Origin: Corallochytrium limacisporum
Taxonomy: Eukaryota; Opisthokonta
DNA length: 64,000 nt
Assembly (NCBI GenBank): GCA_002811645.1
Contig: PDIP01000002.1
Span: 156,491 to 220,490, forward strand
Direction: 5' to 3'
The position numbers and the translations under genes are program-made. Positions within the stretch are counted from its first letter, which is position 1, and each line of letters opens with the position of its first letter. Below the pieces are notes generated by a model, which worked only from the letters and a program-made list of their open reading frames with translations, did no database searches and was not told the DNA's origin. Shown here piece by piece: positions 56,222 to 64,000 of the stretch.

Positions 56222-56899
56222 TCATGATGTCGATGCCGCAGGGCCGTTGTCACCAGTTGCTGTTGGTTGGTCAACAATTCCCAAGCGCTCCTTCATCATT
56301 TGTTGATACTGCAGCCTCCGCTCGCGTGCCTCACGGATCTCTTTCATGGGGTCGCGTTCCCATTTAGGATGACTGAATGGGCAGTTAGGGCCCTCGGGGC
56401 AGAAACCGTTGATGTAGTTCTGGCAAGCAGCGCGCTTTTTGTGCCTATTCTTGCACAGATTGCCGTGCTTGCAGAATCCCTTATCGAACCACACGCAGTT
56501 CCTGATCTTGGACTCGGGATCAATGTGTCGAAACATGCACTCTTCGTTATTACACTCTCCAGTCTTGCTGTAGAACTGGCACTCTGGCATCTTGCTCATG
56601 TCATATTCATGTAAAAACTCGCACATGTCGCTCTTTTTGCAAAGACCACGCAGCCAGTGCTTGCAGACCGTCGTCTGTTTACCAGTGACGTGACGATACG
56701 GACACAATTCTTTCCGGCGGCATTCTCCTTTCCTATGCTTATGACAGATCTCAGCGGCACTCTTGTCCATTCCCGCGAATGTGACCATACTGTCACCAGT
56801 TTGATTGACAAGGGCGCGTTCAACGTCCATGACATCTTCTGCCAGTCCGCGGACATATTCCTGGAACTGCTGGGAAGCAGTGAGCCCGCGTTGTACCAT
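56222..56899 (-). CDS. CPSF4: CPSF4/CPSF30 (Yth1) polyadenylation factor, five CCCH fingers
   Basis: CPSF30 is the zinc-finger subunit of the cleavage and polyadenylation factor; with WDR33 it recognises the AAUAAA signal of pre-mRNA. The 225-residue protein has five CCCH fingers in order: CHKHRKGECRRKELCPYRH, CKHWLRGLCKKSDMCEFLH, CQFYSKTGECNNEECMFRH, CVWFDKGFCKHGNLCKNRH and CQNYINGFCPEGPNCPFSH. The linkers EYDMSKMPEC and IDPESKI match the family closely. The CCHC zinc knuckle found at the end of the animal protein is absent; the protein ends in a charged helix and a Gly/Ala/Ser tail, as in yeast Yth1. It is a single exon, convergent with NTF2 and divergent from TRAPPC8. Confidence 0.97.
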   Translation of the reverse strand: MVQRGLTASQQFQEYVRGLAEDVMDVERALVNQTGDSMVTFAGMDKSAAEICHKHRKGECRRKELCPYRHVTGKQTTVCKHWLRGLCKKSDMCEFLHEYDMSKMPECQFYSKTGECNNEECMFRHIDPESKIRNCVWFDKGFCKHGNLCKNRHKKRAACQNYINGFCPEGPNCPFSHPKWERDPMKEIREARERRLQYQQMMKERLGIVDQPTATGDNGPAASTS

Positions 56900-57769
56900 T
56901 ATGATATTAGTCCATAAAATGCAAGAAATGTTACGTCAGAGGGTCCATATGTTGCACAGGTGAACAGAGCTGATCCTTGAACTACGGAGGTCCTTACCTA
57001 TGATCCGTTTCTTGTGTATATTCTGCGGGACACCTGTTCCAATATTTATTTCGTGTTAATGAACACGATTTCTCACTACTTTATGAGGCCGTCTGCTTTT
57101 AGATACCAGGCCTGCACATCCGCAGTTCTCCCTACCACCACAAAGGAAAGAGACCTAGAGTTTTTGACATGCCATCCTTTAAGAACCTTTCATGCGGTCG
57201 TTCGGGAACTCTCAAGGCCCCCCCCCCCTCCCGTCCCCCTCTTCTCCCTTCACCTCCCCCCACCCCTCGCCGTTTTGACCCCTGCCCCCTCCACCGCGCT
57301 CTCCGGGAGCGAGGGGGGAGGAGACGGGAAATGAGCGCGGCCGGCTGTTGGACTGAGACCCTCCTCCCCTTCGGGGTGTCCCCCTCCCCCTAACACTCCG
57401 TTCTCCCCAGCGCGATCCGGACGGTCTTGTCTTTTTGACGGGAAAACAAAACTTGCGGTGGAGCAGCCCGGGGCACTAACAGGGCAGGAAAGAGATAACG
57501 CACCGAAGGTTTTGATCGTGGAATGTCGTGTTTCAAGGTCATGATGTTGATGCTGCTGGCGGTCGGAGTGTACCATGAGATATTAAATGCGCCATAGTCG
57601 ATGACAATCGAGACAAACTAGTAGCTGTTGATGGAAAGCAGTCAGATTAGTTCGGCCCCAAAAAACAGCATTTTGGTCATCCCTCAGAATATGTTGTTGG
57701 GCGATAGGGCTTAGCGATAAGAATGTAGATCACAACCCCTTCGACAGACACAGCACACAGTAGCGAACC
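56900..57769. promoter_or_regulatory. Divergent CPSF4/TRAPPC8 intergenic region
   Basis: The 870 bases between start codons contain a C11 run (57218-57228) leading into a 200-base GC-rich, pyrimidine-rich block (to about 57410). An inverted repeat CGCTC-TCCGG-GAGCG lies near 57298-57312. The C11 run lies about 0.32 kb from the CPSF4 start and 0.54 kb from the TRAPPC8 start. AT-rich sequence flanks the block on both sides. Confidence 0.45.
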
Positions 57770-60700
57770 ATGGCAGATAAGAAACTGCCGTCTGCCACCG
57801 GGTTTTGGTGGGACTATGTGGGCGATCCGCTCGCTCCGGGATCGGCGGCTGAGCTGATCAGAGACCACGTAAGCCCATGCGTTGCCGTGGTCAGCACAGA
57901 GGCCGCACAGCAGGCCATTGCAAAGAATGCCGTAGAAATAGATGAGTTGCTCAGACCATTCGGGTTAGTACAAAAACAACTTAGCCACCGGGCGGAATCT
58001 GGGCAGATAATCAGTATCAAGCGGTTCCGACTGCGGTTCATGAACCTTGAGAATATCCGACGGCTAAACGCTGCACATTCACAGAAGATCGTGAACGAAT
58101 GCGTAAAGGCATCATGCTCGACACTTGCATTCTCCTCACCTGCGATCGAAGTACCAGAACTGCCGAATTCTTTGGATGCCATCGAGGCCACGAAGGAAGC
58201 AGAGCTGCTAAAGGATGGATCACTGATGGGCAGGGACGGAAACCAGAACGAGCCTCCATCATTGGCCATGGCTCGAGAGTTAGTCAAGGAAAACATCAGC
58301 GCACAGATCGACCAGCTCAAACGGGCACATACTCACCCGTGGCTGCGAGTTTACAGAGAATGTTTCTGGCGATTAACGAGAGGTCAGGGACACGAATCCC
58401 TTGACATCCCCGTTGCAGTGGTCGTTGTCTGCAGTAGTCGGGAGGATGACCCTGTTGGGGCGTGTCAACGAGCATTCAACAAATCGATGCTGGCACAGTA
58501 TCTAGAAGGCATGGACCTTAACATGTTAGGCGATCCGGTGGTGAGCTACCTGTGCCTGACCGACATGGACGGCCAGACTGATGCCGGCTCAGCAGAGACG
58601 GTGGAACGACTAATGCGGGCATTCCCAAACAGTAACTGTCATAGCATGCAAATCAACACAAAGGGATTGTATCCGGGAGATCCTGCGGACCCAAACTTTG
58701 TTCGGCGACTGATGCGCGAACGTTTCGGATACAAGCCCTACCGGCAGGTCATTGAAGAGCAGGCTACCGGCCAGTTCAGCTACGCGGGAGGTGGTAAGAG
58801 CAGTAAAGACGGCATAGCGCTGTCACGGTCACCGGACGATGGTAAGTCGGCGTACATGCCCCCCCTCAGTGGCGGCAAAGATCGCTCTGTCGGCGGGAGC
58901 GCGACTTCCCCGCTGGGTGCCGACGAGGCCGCAGGCGATGATACCAGTAGCATTAGTCAATCCACGAACTTGAGCAGCGCCGCCGGAGGTGAAGCTGACT
59001 GTGAGCGGGAGGTACGTTCCGTTGGGCAGCTCATCTCGCAGAAGGACCAGCAGAGCCTGCAACAGTTTGTGGATCAGCTGGCGGACATGGTTATTGTGCC
59101 CCATATGCAGAAGGTCGTCGAAGTGCTGGACGAGGAAGTTGCAAAGGAGCGCCGTGGTCTGGGCAAGTCCCTGCTGAGTAATGCACGGAAATGGTTCGCT
59201 GGCGGAACACATTCACCCCAAGAGCGTCGTTCGTCTGAACTGGAGCGTTCCGAGATTATGAGCGCATACTCTGTCGTTCGCAACAGCAACGTAACTTCCC
59301 TGGCGGCACCGGATCGCTCCATGTCATCCTTGGGTGCGCCGGGCATGTCGGACTCCATAGGCAGTACGGGCTCCTTCCAGAGTATCGGAGTGGATAAAAG
59401 CGGCGATTTGTCTATTGGAGGGAACCACATCTCAGCCAACGGACCCGCGAGTGTTCTGCGCAAGTTGGCAGACTATGCATTCATGCTCCACGACTACGAC
59501 CATGCCATCTCCGTGTACAATACTGTTCGCAAGGATTACCAATCGGAGAAGTCTTGGGTGCACTATGCGGGGGCACAGGAAATGATCGCATACGCTTACT
59601 TTCTCAATGCTGGCAGCAACGGTGAGATCCAAAAGGCGATTGAGGCCTGTATGTCCTCCCTGATGGAAAGACGTCGGGAGTTTGCCCTGGTCACCCGAAG
59701 CATGCTGCTCTTTGCGGAGATGTACGTCGAGCGGCGCATGCACATGGAGGCCATTGGTGGCTTCTTGCGCATTGCCAACGGGGAGGACAATCATTTGCGC
59801 AGTGCTTTACTTCTGGAGATGTCGGCATTGATCTTCTTGTCCCGGGAACCACCACAACTGCGCAAGTTCGTGTTCCACCTGGTCCTGGCGGGCTCACACT
59901 ACGCAAAAGCATCACACAGCCGCCATGCTCTGCGGTGCTACCGTCAGGCCCTGGTCTTTTACCAACACCGGGACTGGGCCTATGCATCTGACCACATCAA
60001 TGCTCGTGTCGCTCGTCAGAGCTACCATTTGGGTCACCTGCACAAGGCGCTCGAGTCCTTTGCTTCTTTGCTCTCAAGCGACATTAGTACGCAGGCATCC
60101 ATGCACGTCAAGGACTTTATTAAGGTCTATCGCCAGGCACTGCAGAAGGACCAGCAGCAGGGGCAAGGCGCCATAGACGGCAGTGCTCCCGGTTCCGAAC
60201 AGCAGGTGCAGGCCCTCCCCGTCCCACGGCGCCAGATCAGTACACTCAGCGTTGAATGCCATGACCTCTTCTACAGCGATCCGTTGCCGCCCGTGGAGAG
60301 CCTGGAAGAGCAGGATCGGGAGCGCAGGGCTTCTCTGGCGGTGGCCACCACTACAGTAATGTCCATGACTACAAGCGGGACCGCCGGGGAAGTACCGTCA
60401 CCGATTTCCATCAAAGACATGGAGCAAGAGTTGAGGAATGTCTGCTGTGCAAAGGACGGTACTCTGAGCAACCCGATCGAGTCGTTTGCCCTCAACAGGA
60501 GGTCCCTGCTGGCGCGCCATGCCACCACGGAGGACAACGACGAGCGCACAGTGGTGGTATGCAATGAACCGCTGAAGATTACCATCGATCTCTACAACCA
60601 TCTGCAGATTCCACTCGAATTGCACAATGTCAAACTCAAGGTATCACAATTGGATGATTTTGAGGCTGGGCCCTACGGTCAACTGGAAACCCCTGGCATC

Positions 60701-62671
60701 GAGACCTTAGAGATCCGCGAGGGCGTAACTCTGCGCCATGAGTTTCAAGTCATTCCACGCGAACCGAATACCAGCTTCCGCATTGATGGTATTGACTACG
60801 TACTCGGCAACGTCCTGGAGGCTCACGCACCTTTCAAGCTCCGCGGACGGCGTCTCAACCAAACCGCGGATCAGCGCAAACATCCGACCTACGCTGACGA
60901 CCGACGACTGGAGGTGGAGGTCGTTGAGCCGATGCCACTGTTGGCTATGGACCTACCGCAGTACCCGGAACGGCTGCTCGTGGGCGAAGAAAGGGAAGCA
61001 GAGCTCTCACTGCGCAATGAGGGCCCCACCGACGCGCGTGTTTTGGCATTGGCCTGCGATCACCCGGACGTCCTCGTTCTGACCACTGTACGCGCCAGTC
61101 TGAAGACTGAGCAGCGGCAACTGCTCGACCAGAAGTACCCACACTGTACCCCCCTGGACCTCACCATTCCGAAGGGACAAGTGCAGACGGTGAAACTGGC
61201 CCTTAAGGGACGGAGGGCGTGTGCTGCCATTGAGATTCTGATTGCTTACGCGGCGCCTCCTTCGGCCCCGGTGGGACCTGAAAGGCGCCGCAAACTACCC
61301 GTGCGCCTGCTCCGGCGCAGCGCAAAACTTGAACTGCGTCCGAGTATAAGTCTTGGCTTCAAGACCATGCCGAGTGCGCAGCGCATCGGTGGTATGACCG
61401 TTGTGGCGGACGTACACAGTGCAATTGACTGTGCGGTCACCGCCCTGGAGGTCATCAGCGGAGCGTGGGAGATTGAGACATGCATCTCGAAGGCTATGGT
61501 CGCAGCTGGTGGCTGTCTCCTGTCGTTGAAGAAAGGCTCCGAGGAGGCACTGTTTGTAAAGATGCGGCGCATCAGGAGGAGCAGTGTCAGCGACACTGGC
61601 GGTGACCACCCGCTCCAAGCCATGTTCATGGACGCGGATGGCACCGTACAGCGCCGACCAGCGGCCAAGACCATGGACAGCAGCACTGATTCAACCGCTG
61701 TCCAGTTGCGTATGCGTTGGGAGGAGGTCGGCACGGGCCACCAGGGCTGGATCGAGGCCACATTACCATTGTCCGTCACCGAGCTCACGGCACTGCGCGC
61801 TGACATGCCTGACCCGCAGCTGCTGCTTGCCCAGCGCGCGAGTATGGCTGCGTCAGCTTTGCCGGATGCAACCGCCCTCGGGTTGGGCTTGACCTCGAAT
61901 AACTCGCTGGCAGTGGCTTCAGCGCAAGAGATTGCTGGCGCAGACGGCTTGGAACAGCATCAGCCGACCATGGTCGCACTCGGCACGGGAGGCCGGCCCC
62001 TGTCTATTGTTCACGCGGTTATGGAGCCGTTTGGGCCAGTCATGCTTGACTCGGGCGGTGGTGTTGCCATTGCGCCCACATTGGTCACAGTGCGCAACAT
62101 TGCCAAGCATCCGGCCCTGATCACGCTCCAGTTGCACGACGGACAACAACAACAGGTGCACCACACTAGCTCCGTTAGTGGGGCCGACGGCGGTTCATTG
62201 GCACCCATTGGTAGCGGCAGGAAGAGCCTCGGCTACGGATTTGACGCCATGACTCAGCGCAGCACAGGCCAGGCTCAGGCGACGCCTGCCAATGCGTCAG
62301 CTGGCCACCATCATGGGCCCCACCACACGCAACCATTCGCCTTTATCGGCCAGCTCGAACAGACCGTCGTGCTGCAACCAGGTGCATCCCACGTCTTCCG
62401 CGTCCGATTGCTCTTCACGCGCCCCGGCGTGTTCAATGTCAACCGGTACACTGTCAGTGCGCAACTGGTGCAAGACGGAGACCGCTACCTCTACTCCTTG
62501 CCGCCGATGTCAGCGAATTGTATCCTGCACCGGCCGCTGTACCAGTGCAATGTTAGAGTGGTGTCGGGGGGATCGGAGCAGCCACCGCAGCAGCCACCTG
62601 AGGCAACGGTCAAGACTGCATCAGCAGAAACTCCGGATCCGTTTGTAAGCGCGGGCATGACCGCGGCTTGA
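57770..62671 (+). CDS. TRAPPC8: TRAPPC8 (Trs85-like) subunit of the TRAPPIII vesicle-tethering complex
   Basis: TRAPPC8/Trs85 directs the TRAPPIII complex, an exchange factor for Rab1/Ypt1, to membranes in secretion and autophagy. The 1,633-residue protein opens with the family's N-terminal block (DHVSPCVAVVSTEAAQQ, then IDELLRPFG). It continues through HPWLRVYRECFWR (about 185) and a longin-like region, and then has the most conserved segment at about 420-483 (FVDQLADMVIVPHMQKVVE, GLGKSLLSNARKWFAGG). A helical TPR-like region at about 560-790 includes LRKLADYAFMLHDYDHA, RSALLLEMSALIFL and SRHALRCYRQAL. The C-terminal half (about 930-1600) looks beta-rich, as in other TRAPPII/III large subunits. 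Low-complexity inserts (about 360-410, 490-540, 795-870) make it longer than human TRAPPC8 (about 1,435). It is a single exon with start context GAACCATGG. Confidence 0.9.
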   Translation: MADKKLPSATGFWWDYVGDPLAPGSAAELIRDHVSPCVAVVSTEAAQQAIAKNAVEIDELLRPFGLVQKQLSHRAESGQIISIKRFRLRFMNLENIRRLNAAHSQKIVNECVKASCSTLAFSSPAIEVPELPNSLDAIEATKEAELLKDGSLMGRDGNQNEPPSLAMARELVKENISAQIDQLKRAHTHPWLRVYRECFWRLTRGQGHESLDIPVAVVVVCSSREDDPVGACQRAFNKSMLAQYLEGMDLNMLGDPVVSYLCLTDMDGQTDAGSAETVERLMRAFPNSNCHSMQINTKGLYPGDPADPNFVRRLMRERFGYKPYRQVIEEQATGQFSYAGGGKSSKDGIALSRSPDDGKSAYMPPLSGGKDRSVGGSATSPLGADEAAGDDTSSISQSTNLSSAAGGEADCEREVRSVGQLISQKDQQSLQQFVDQLADMVIVPHMQKVVEVLDEEVAKERRGLGKSLLSNARKWFAGGTHSPQERRSSELERSEIMSAYSVVRNSNVTSLAAPDRSMSSLGAPGMSDSIGSTGSFQSIGVDKSGDLSIGGNHISANGPASVLRKLADYAFMLHDYDHAISVYNTVRKDYQSEKSWVHYAGAQEMIAYAYFLNAGSNGEIQKAIEACMSSLMERRREFALVTRSMLLFAEMYVERRMHMEAIGGFLRIANGEDNHLRSALLLEMSALIFLSREPPQLRKFVFHLVLAGSHYAKASHSRHALRCYRQALVFYQHRDWAYASDHINARVARQSYHLGHLHKALESFASLLSSDISTQASMHVKDFIKVYRQALQKDQQQGQGAIDGSAPGSEQQVQALPVPRRQISTLSVECHDLFYSDPLPPVESLEEQDRERRASLAVATTTVMSMTTSGTAGEVPSPISIKDMEQELRNVCCAKDGTLSNPIESFALNRRSLLARHATTEDNDERTVVVCNEPLKITIDLYNHLQIPLELHNVKLKVSQLDDFEAGPYGQLETPGIETLEIREGVTLRHEFQVIPREPNTSFRIDGIDYVLGNVLEAHAPFKLRGRRLNQTADQRKHPTYADDRRLEVEVVEPMPLLAMDLPQYPERLLVGEEREAELSLRNEGPTDARVLALACDHPDVLVLTTVRASLKTEQRQLLDQKYPHCTPLDLTIPKGQVQTVKLALKGRRACAAIEILIAYAAPPSAPVGPERRRKLPVRLLRRSAKLELRPSISLGFKTMPSAQRIGGMTVVADVHSAIDCAVTALEVISGAWEIETCISKAMVAAGGCLLSLKKGSEEALFVKMRRIRRSSVSDTGGDHPLQAMFMDADGTVQRRPAAKTMDSSTDSTAVQLRMRWEEVGTGHQGWIEATLPLSVTELTALRADMPDPQLLLAQRASMAASALPDATALGLGLTSNNSLAVASAQEIAGADGLEQHQPTMVALGTGGRPLSIVHAVMEPFGPVMLDSGGGVAIAPTLVTVRNIAKHPALITLQLHDGQQQQVHHTSSVSGADGGSLAPIGSGRKSLGYGFDAMTQRSTGQAQATPANASAGHHHGPHHTQPFAFIGQLEQTVVLQPGASHVFRVRLLFTRPGVFNVNRYTVSAQLVQDGDRYLYSLPPMSANCILHRPLYQCNVRVVSGGSEQPPQQPPEATVKTASAETPDPFVSAGMTAA

Positions 62672-64000
62672 GCCAATGATGGATAGGGCAAGCGCCGGAG
62701 AGCCCTGATGAGAGAGCAAGAACGAGCGGAGCAGCTAAAAAAGTGTGTGTGCGTATTGTGGCGCCCAACGAACGAGGTTCGTTTGCCGTATTCTTCAGAC
62801 GCAAACGAGGAAGGGCAGCCAAGAATGCGAGACCCACGCAAGATGACGTTTGGGAACCTCCGTATTTATGCCTTCCTCTTTGAACGTTCGATCTTGTATC
62901 CATAGCTATTTTCATTTCGCCTACAACTAAACCCATACGACGTAAGTAACCTTTGACGCATCAACCATCACCAGCCCCTCTCCTCAACAACTGCGAGACT
63001 CCCTCTGTCGTGCATATATATATACTCTCGTCCTACTTTTTTTTTTCATACCGTTGTTGACCACGATAAGCCATGATCTGGTTCCTGCTTGATGATGAAT
63101 TCCGTCGATGTCCTCCGTCTGCATTCTTCCCACCTCATGCTTTTGCGTATGAGTCTTTGTTCTCTTCTTACTTGTATCGTACTTGCCGCATTCTTTCACG
63201 CACAGTCACTCCTGTTTGGGATCCGGGACAGCAGCAGCCAACAGCGCGGCCCAAAGTTAGAGAGAAAGACTGAGAGAGCGCGATGCGCGAGGACACACAG
63301 CGCATCGGAACTTGAAGTGTGTCTCTACTAAAACCCCCCCACCTCTGGGGGTGTCTCTCTCCCACAGTGCGCGCGGGGTAAGCCGGGGAAGGGGAGGGGG
63401 TTGGGCGCAGGATTTTGTTCCCCGGGGACCCCCGCCGGCGAGGGTACCGCCTTGGTAGTTTTTTTCAAGGGGCCGGGGAGCGAAAAAAGAGGCCCCCAAC
63501 CGTACCGGGCAAACCCTTTCCAACCAATCAACGTCCGTTCTCAGTCGATATCCGCCACTGAGGGTCTCGAATGAGGCCCGGGGATATAACGAGCGTTGAT
63601 TGGTGGAAAAGCGAAAACAAAACCCGGGGAGAGGGTGGAATGGCCCACAGAGAGAGAGTGAGAGAGAGAGAGAGGCGCAGGCACAAAGAGTCAAAGACGG
63701 AAAAGAAAAAAAAAGAGAGAGAAAAACAAGGGGGGGGGAGAAATAGAGAGAGAGTGTGTGTGTCAGGAGAGAGCGAAAGGTGCCAACAGAAAATTAGTTT
63801 TACAAAAAAAAAATTGAAAATGCTTCTCCGGGTGAGTGGGGGGGGGAGAGAGGAGCGCCGGCAGAGGAGGCAACCACCAATTCACATCGCTTTGCCCACT
63901 TTGCCAAATATCATTAGAATATATCAATATATTTCTATACTGAATCATAGATCAGTAGATGCGGGCAGGTACGAGCACTGCGACAGCCAGCCCCCCCCCC
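62672..64000. other. 1.3-kb region after TRAPPC8, GC-rich and GA-rich, no gene
   Basis: No supported coding frame. Positions about 63345-63500 are GC-rich with palindromic words (CCCCGGGG, CGCCGGCG). GA repeats (about 63645-63675 and 63710-63770), a short GT run, two G9 runs (63730-63738 and 63838-63846) and a terminal C10 run (63991-64000) follow. Frames here are shaped by repeats. Confidence 0.6.
63645..63770. repeat. GA-rich simple repeats with short GT run
   Basis: Two blocks of (GA)n with interruptions by GTGAG, an A-rich spacer and a G9 run, then GAGAGAGTGTGTGTGTC. This is ordinary microsatellite-like sequence; no gene crosses it. Confidence 0.85.

Noticed and set aside
1-64000. CRISPR arrays, operons, prophage or insertion sequences
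   Set aside because: Nothing of bacterial type is present; gene content and start contexts are eukaryotic.
1-64000. Frequent AGTACT palindrome as a possible motif
   Set aside because: Its number by eye is about what a 64-kb sequence of this composition would contain by chance.

Overview
This is a nuclear scaffold piece from a eukaryote, most likely a unicellular relative of animals (Holozoa). All eleven recognisable genes are eukaryotic and nearly all are single uninterrupted reading frames, even those of 1,504 and 1,633 codons, so introns are rare here. The animal-lineage signal comes from an L27-L27-PDZ-SH3-guanylate-kinase (MPP/PALS-type) scaffold and a Tribbles/STK40-type pseudokinase. 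Neither is expected in fungi or plants. The exact lineage is inference; the window has no rRNA or organelle marker. TAA, TAG and TGA all end clear genes, so the code looks standard.

Layout. Island 1 (1-6.4 kb): RAD50 (minus, cut by the window edge) and the MAGUK (plus) diverge from a GC-rich 0.7-kb promoter region. Then comes an 8.7-kb stretch with no supported gene. Island 2 (15.0-16.1 kb): the Tribbles/STK40-like pseudokinase (minus). Next is a 13.7-kb gene-free stretch. Island 3 (29.8-34.1 kb): HMG-CoA lyase (plus), a TOGARAM/Crescerin-like TOG-array gene (plus) interrupted by an in-frame TAA, and a divergent actin-related protein resembling dynactin Arp10/Arp11 (minus). Next is a 15.3-kb gene-free stretch that includes a 158-base assembly gap. 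Island 4 (49.4-62.7 kb): RRP12 (+), MED31 (-), NTF2 (+), CPSF4/CPSF30 (-) and TRAPPC8 (+), strictly alternating in strand, followed by 1.3 kb of GC- and GA-rich sequence.

The genes form no single pathway. They cover DNA repair (RAD50), membrane or junction scaffolding (MAGUK), signalling or protein degradation (pseudokinase), mitochondrial leucine and ketone metabolism (HMGCL), microtubules and cilia (TOGARAM), dynactin (Arp10-like), ribosome assembly (RRP12), transcription (MED31), nuclear import (NTF2), mRNA 3'-end processing (CPSF4) and vesicle tethering/autophagy (TRAPPC8).

The non-coding two thirds of the window carries about twenty uninterrupted runs of 8-19 G or C, none inside a gene. 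One lies 0.2-0.65 kb upstream of most gene starts. The points most worth following up are the pseudokinase with a DQxVP tail, the interrupted TOGARAM gene, the G/C tracts, and an assembly gap that looks artificial.
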